A stretch of 64,000 nucleotides of DNA, taken from the NCBI GenBank assembly GCA_002286715.1, contig NSJX01000025.1, positions 286,372 to 350,371 on the forward strand. The letters are read 5' to 3'. Below, in pieces: positions 59,425 through 64,000 of the stretch. How positions within the stretch are numbered: the first letter of the stretch is position 1; every line of letters begins with the position of its first letter. The notes beneath the pieces are model-generated. The model made no database searches and was not told the origin of the DNA. It saw only the letters and a program-made list of their open reading frames with translations. Position numbers and translations under genes: made by a program. Source of the DNA: Dentipellis sp. KUC8613. Its lineage: Eukaryota > Basidiomycota > Agaricomycetes > Russulales > Hericiaceae.

Positions 59425-60135
59425 CTTTTCGCCAAGTACGAGTTTCTTGCAGACTGCCTTATTTGTGCATATCCTAATAGATCAATCCGAAAGATTTTTC
59501 GTCTAGCGCCCTTCTCACTAGCCTCCCAGGAGAGATTGTCTCCGTTCGTTCACCTAGATGTGCCTCCTTCTCACCAAAGCGCCCAAATGAGCGGCCCGAT
59601 GGCCTGGCTATTGTGCAGATATTTGGGAATAGCAGCGTGTCGACAGCATGCGCCGCCAATTCTGGAACGAATACACGCTTTGGATTGATCATTCGAAGGC
59701 GAGGAAGACGTGCGGCGCTAATCTGTGCGCGGCGTTGTGCTGTCGACTGTGGTCCGCACAAAGCGTGTCCCTGTGCCGCGGCGTCGCGGTCTTCGGGGAG
59801 GCGTGTCATGTTGAGTCAAGTGCCATATCTCTTGATGATGGACTGATCACTGTTCGCCTACTGGTATGCCCAGGAGGTGTAGGCGAGCTATTATCCTCGG
59901 CGAGTCCTCGGCACACTGGCCATAGGGCGTCCGCAGAACATGCCGCTTTCAGATTATCTCCCAGGGCCTGCAACATCTATGAGAAGGACGTGCAGCAGCG
60001 ACGACGTGAAAGCCGCGACGGCTTTGACAGTCACACGCGGACGAGCAAGCATAGCGTATGCATTCCATGCCAGTGGTATGTGACGATACCAATTGACTGG
60101 TAACAAAAAGCTAATAAATGTACGAATCTTCAAAA
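59425..60135. other. Intergenic region
   Basis: 711 bases. A 111-codon minus-strand frame (59474-59809) is Arg/Ala-rich, matches nothing and probably reflects GC bias. No other signal. Confidence 0.4.
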
Positions 60136-60720
60136 CTAGTTGAGATGGCTTGAAGGCTCTCCGACAGCAACGCTTCTCCGCCTCGGGACCTCCACCACCC
60201 CTCCATCAACGCTTTCATCCCTGGTCCCCGCCGACAGGCGTCCGAAAGAGCACAAAACCATACCCCCTAGTACCCTTCGCGCTTTGCGATCGATCTTTGT
60301 CCACAAATACACCCCGTATGTCAACATAGCAATATGCAGCCATATCTGCATCCGGGCTGTCGAAGAACGGGTAGCCAGAACGTCGACCAAGGCGGACTTG
60401 AAGGACTTGCCGTGTGCGGCGCGAACGAAAGGGTGCTCCTCAGCGAGGCTCATCACCCTGTCGATAGCCCAGAACATGCTCAGTACAGCGGGTGGCCACA
60501 AGCTCCCTTTCCTCCCAAATTTCCCTGCCAAGACGTCCCGAGTTACTTTGAGGTTGGCAACGACGGTGGCGGAGGGGACAATGCTTTCGAGCAGTGGCGA
60601 CGTCAGACGGCCTGGGGTTTCGCCTGATTGGTGAATCTGGCAGAGGGCCACGATGGCGAGACCTTCGGAGAGTGCCAGCAAGATGAAGGGGATGATTCGT
60701 TTGTCCCACCCTGCCGGCAT
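60136..60720 (-). CDS. Small multi-pass membrane protein (array gene 3)
   Basis: Intronless, 194 residues from MPAGWDKRIIPFILLALSEG. Helices: IIPFILLALSEGLAIVALCQ, a weaker one at LLESIVPSATVVANLK, SLWPPAVLSMFWAIDRVMSL and IWLHIAMLTYGVYLWTKI. The tail is basic and polar (VEVPRRRSVAVGEPSSHLN). The TATA box is 85 bases upstream. Function unknown; the layout is like the other array members but pairwise identity looks low. Confidence 0.6.
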   Translation of the reverse strand: MPAGWDKRIIPFILLALSEGLAIVALCQIHQSGETPGRLTSPLLESIVPSATVVANLKVTRDVLAGKFGRKGSLWPPAVLSMFWAIDRVMSLAEEHPFVRAAHGKSFKSALVDVLATRSSTARMQIWLHIAMLTYGVYLWTKIDRKARRVLGGMVLCSFGRLSAGTRDESVDGGVVEVPRRRSVAVGEPSSHLN

Positions 60721-60804
60721 GTTTGCAATCTAGACGAACACCTATGAGAGAAGGAGTTGAGGTTCAGTGGCCTCGAGTCCCTTCCATCGATACCAGCTCT
60801 GATG

Positions 60805-60814
60805 CCTTTATATC
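60805..60814 (-). promoter_or_regulatory. TATA box of array gene 3
   Basis: GATATAAAGG on the minus strand, 85 bases before the start at 60720. Confidence 0.6.
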
Positions 60815-61306
60815 CTAGGCATATATTTGACGCTCAATTTCGACGCCTACCACGACGTAATCCCTCCAACGTACATAAGCATGAGAACGAGGCTGGAAAG
60901 CGTCGACGGGACATCCCTCAGGGAATTCTTGTTGCAGTAATGTAGCTTCGATCAGAAAATGCAGGTATACGCTTTTGCCTTGTGCCAAAACTAGTACGAA
61001 GGCGCAAACGTCGATGTCCTTGGCGCGCAGGATTACCTCCTAGAAATAACACGAGGTGAGGCTTGAAGCTTGAAGCTTGACGTTGTGCATTCTTCTTAAT
61101 GTGCTCTCAAAGACACTTACAAGAACACCGGACATAAATGAATGAACGACGTTGTTTAGATTCAAGGAATGTGAGGTATGGCATAGGTGCTAGGGCAACG
61201 AACATCGTGCAGAAGTCGGAATAGTTTCCTACATAAACTCCGAGTCGTCCACCACCAATAGCAAGCTAGGCAGTCATCGTTGATCCATCTTCTAGGACAC
61301 ACCCTC
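60815..61306. other. Intergenic region
   Basis: About 490 bases. A small direct repeat GAAGCTTGAAGCTTGA lies near 61064-61079. No supported gene; possible further coding pieces of array gene 4 could lie at 61170-61260. Confidence 0.4.
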
Positions 61307-61486
61307 CTAGATGCGCTGATATATGAACCAAAGCACGACGTAGATCGCGCAAGACAGGAGGGACAACGGGTCGGCAGGAAGTTGGCCATTCCAACGGAAG
61401 TCCCGAACTACTGTGATGATCATGAGGAGGAGGAGAATGTTGAAGGTGTAGCGCATGCAACGTTGAGTCAAGGATTCGGGCGCCAT
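61307..61486 (-). CDS. Very small membrane protein or first exon (array gene 4)
   Basis: An ATG-started frame of 59 residues: MAPESLTQRCMRYTFN, helix ILLLLMIITVV, then RDFRWNGQLPADP and helix LSLLSCAIYVVLWFIYQRI. A TATA box lies 49 bases upstream, the pattern of the other array genes, which supports this start. The ending YVVLWFIYQ resembles the last helix of array gene 3 (YGVYLWTKI). It may be a complete two-span protein, or a gene cut short by the stop at 61307-61309. Confidence 0.45.
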   Translation of the reverse strand: MAPESLTQRCMRYTFNILLLLMIITVVRDFRWNGQLPADPLSLLSCAIYVVLWFIYQRI

Positions 61487-61534
61487 TACGGGTTCTCCGG
61501 GAAGTGACGGCGGCAGATTCGATCTTATTCCACT

Positions 61535-61545
61535 CCCTTTATATG
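61535..61545 (-). promoter_or_regulatory. TATA box of array gene 4
   Basis: CATATAAAGGG on the minus strand, 49 bases before the start at 61486. Confidence 0.55.
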
Positions 61546-61905
61546 TAGGAGAGTACCATATGTATGGATGCTGGTACGTCCCTAAACCGGCGACATCAGT
61601 GAGGCGTCTTCGATAAGAGCACAGAGCCTACACGGTGAGATCGAGTGCCTCTGCGGCACCAAATGTAGAGGCGTCAGACGAGAAGAAAGGCGTGAGACCA
61701 AGCTTTCGTCGCCCTGGGATGCTGTACACATGAGGCGCCGGACAGGGATCATGAAGAACATATGTTTTAAATAATTATCGACGGAGGCTAAGGGTGAGAT
61801 CGATGAGGCCAGTGATGCGGAACGGTGAGCACTACCCCACGAAACGAAATACGATGGAGAAGGCACTCTGCTCGAAGGTGTGGTTGATTGTAAAATGGCT
61901 GTAGA
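61546..61905. other. Intergenic region
   Basis: 360 bases between array gene 4 and paralogue B. A minus-strand frame at 61582-61866 has no support. Nothing else was seen. Confidence 0.4.
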
Positions 61906-63645
61906 TTAGACATCATCTGTGAGTAACCGAGCTCGAAGACAATCCACATCCGCGTCCGAGTTCTTCATCGTCACATCTTCTATTTCTCTCATGGGATACG
62001 AATGCGCAGTTCCGCTTCCCGAACTACGGGCGTCCCCCTCAAATTCTAGCGCTGTGTTTGGAATGACAACTCCGAGAGACGTTGAATGGGACACGCCAGT
62101 AGTGAAAGCACGGCGATCGGCAAACCGGATGGACCCCACCTGTGTATTGTTGGCATGATAGTGGTGAGCAGAGTCGACTACATTGTCGAAGGTCTGTCCG
62201 AGGCCGACGCGAACGATGATTAGGGTTGGAGCGATCACCTGTCGCAGAGGCGTGTTCAACGCAAGAGTACGGATAACATATGCATAGTCGACTCACCGTC
62301 ATCAGCTGGCATATATCAGAAACTATGGGCTGCAGTATTGATGAGCATAAGAACGCGAGAAGTTTGGAAGCATCTAATGATGCTACTCACCCCGCCTTGG
62401 CCCCCAGGGGATGCAAATAGCACACATGTGTCGACCAGCTGAGACACAAATAATAATAGACCAGATTCTATGCTGTAGTAGCGTCAGTGGCTGGACTGGG
62501 AAAAGACGGAGGTCTCACATGATAGACATCGCATTCCGATGTATCGCAGTCGCTACCCTTCCAGACACTTTCTCCATCTGCCGGGCCACGAACCAGATGC
62601 GAGAGGCTGAGGTGGATCCCTATATCATTCTGCCCCATGTCGAATGCAGGATCCTACAGGCGTACCTATGAGGGCTGTCGCCATCGCATTGTCAATCAGC
62701 TGCAGGATAGTCGCAGCTTCGGTTACGCTGAGCAGCGTGTTCCCCGCTTCAATCCATCCATGCGGCAATGTTGTTGTGGTCAGAGATAATTGCTGGCTCA
62801 GGTGATAAACTCGAAAGCCGATGCATACGGATGCAATATTCATCGCTTTGCAAAGCGTCAGTGGATGGCAAAATTCGACAGGCTTCATCGTGTGACCGTA
62901 CCGGCTGTTGCGGTCAGGAGCAGTCCTAATGGGATCCCGACCCAACGTCGATGTGGCCACAAAACCACGCAGCGATAAAGCTTGGAGGCGATCATAAGCC
63001 CTCGAGATGGCAGACAAGTTAACCTTGCTACAACGTACGAGTATTCCATCTGCGATGACACTGTCGAATTCACCGTCAGGACAAAACGTGCCAACCACAT
63101 GGGCTCAAATAAATACATGCCTCATGCACGTTAACATGATATTCTTTATCACGGTGAGGAGATTGCCCATCAAAGCCTCATGCAGCCGTGCTGGGGTCTC
63201 TGGAACGCACGGCAAGGTTGTGAGGTCTTTGACATAACTGTTTGAGGTAATAATTGGTTGGACGATGACCATGGCCAGACATATCCCGGTGTATGCTGTG
63301 GTGAGCAGGAACAGGGAAATGGAGGCACCCAGATGATATGTATTTGGCCGCCGATATAATAGCACGTATATTGAACCACCGAATAGCGTTACGTAGAGGC
63401 CTAAAGGATGTCCAGTTGGCGAATTTTGCGGTGTGGCAGGAAGGCAGAAAGAAGTTACCATAGAGGACGGAAACTACCTGTCTGGTCGTGAGTAGGAGCG
63501 TACAACAAGCTCCAGACAATATGAAACTCGCGTACCCAGAGATCCGATATAACTTCCTGGAACACCAATGCATTAGATACCGTAACGCACAAGCAGAATA
63601 GAAGGTTTACAAACGACATACCGCGTAATACTTCTCTCCGCACAT
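61906..63645 (-). CDS. Multi-pass membrane protein of an Agaricomycete family, paralogue B
   Basis: The start MCGEKYYA lies 46 bases after a TATA box. Exons follow in the order of paralogue A: EVISDLWVREFHIVWSLLYA, then VTLFGGSIYVLLYRRPNTYH, FLLTTAYTGICLAMVIVQPI, IADGILLYRCVVLWPHRRWV and GIPLGLLLTATAG. Near the end come EAATILQLIDNAMATALIGT and QVIAPTLIIVRVGLGQTFDN. The cytoplasmic-type tail is longer than in A and ends ARLLTDDV. Junctions examined keep frame (for example GGA ATA CTC | CTT TAT CGC). Function unknown; see paralogue A at 24219-25945. Confidence 0.72.
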
Positions 63646-63690
63646 GTTCAAGGGGCGGGTACGCAAAAGCTCGAAGGCCAAGGCTGTCGG

Positions 63691-63698
63691 GTTTTATA
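63691..63698 (-). promoter_or_regulatory. TATA box of membrane protein paralogue B
   Basis: TATAAAAC on the minus strand, 46 bases before the start at 63645, the same arrangement as in paralogue A. Confidence 0.6.
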
Positions 63699-64000
63699 CC
63701 TAGTCCACTGATGACATACCATGGAGGACCCTGAAGCCGGAGACGGGCTCCGGTTAGTGACGCATCACGATTTTCCGTGCATAGTGATGTTCAAGAAGAC
63801 CGAGGTAGCCCGTTCCTACGAATTGTCTGGTATTCAGTATGCGATAAACCTTACTACGTTCGAACGCTGCACTCCGTCGCGAAGTAGACATCCTTGCACC
63901 CAGGTATTCCGACTGTGTTCTGCTTGGGCGTGCGATCTTCCACTTCACCGCTTACCAGCACAGCAAGGGTCGATTAACGCATGGATCACCGTCCAGGCAC
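63699..64000. other. Right edge of window
   Basis: About 300 bases upstream of paralogue B with short frames only; nothing recognised. Confidence 0.4.

Noticed and set aside
59474..59809. Open frame of 111 codons on the minus strand between array genes 2 and 3
   Set aside because: No hydrophobic segments, no TATA box at the array spacing, no motif; composition fits chance.

Overview
This window is nuclear DNA from a basidiomycete fungus, most likely an Agaricomycete (wood-decay or mushroom lineage). The evidence is dense, many-exon genes with introns of about 50-65 bases and GT...AG borders, GC-rich codon use, short intergenic spaces, and typical fungal housekeeping proteins next to expanded families of GMC oxidoreductases, aryl-alcohol-type aldo-keto reductases, short-chain dehydrogenases and small multi-pass membrane proteins. 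All gene models were built by hand from reading frames plus splice signals, so internal exon borders are approximate unless stated.

Left part (0-23.5 kb): an ER BAP31-like protein and a Ubp6/USP14 deubiquitinase, divergent. Then comes an oxidoreductase block: SDR copy 1, a GMC flavo-oxidoreductase, a broken arginyl-tRNA synthetase copy, an aryl-alcohol-dehydrogenase-like aldo-keto reductase, and SDR copy 2. It is followed by a secreted GH30 glucanase, a beta-adaptin of the AP-1 coat and a small hydrophilic conserved fungal protein.

Middle (24-52.5 kb): a multi-pass membrane protein (paralogue A), histone H2A.Z next to its functional associate ASF1, a very large Lte1-like Ras-family GEF (1,683 residues, six exons), a four-helix membrane protein, the replication factor MCM10, an unidentified gene with an 18-base microexon, eIF2-gamma, a RING-CH E3 ligase, an SR splicing factor and a mitochondrial PPR protein. 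These are mostly core cell functions.

Right part (53-64 kb): a small membrane protein gene with tiny first exons, a PDAP1-like phosphoprotein divergent from complex I subunit NDUFA6, and then a cluster of three related C/D-box snoRNAs lying in successive introns of an apparently non-coding spliced transcript. Their shared 13-base guide matches the universally conserved P-loop of the large-subunit rRNA. The window ends with an array of small multi-pass membrane protein genes, all on the minus strand and each with its own TATA box, and a second copy (paralogue B) of the membrane protein found at 24 kb.

The most interesting items are the triplicated intronic snoRNA locus, the TATA-driven membrane protein array, and the oxidoreductase block with duplicated SDR genes around a dead tRNA-synthetase copy.
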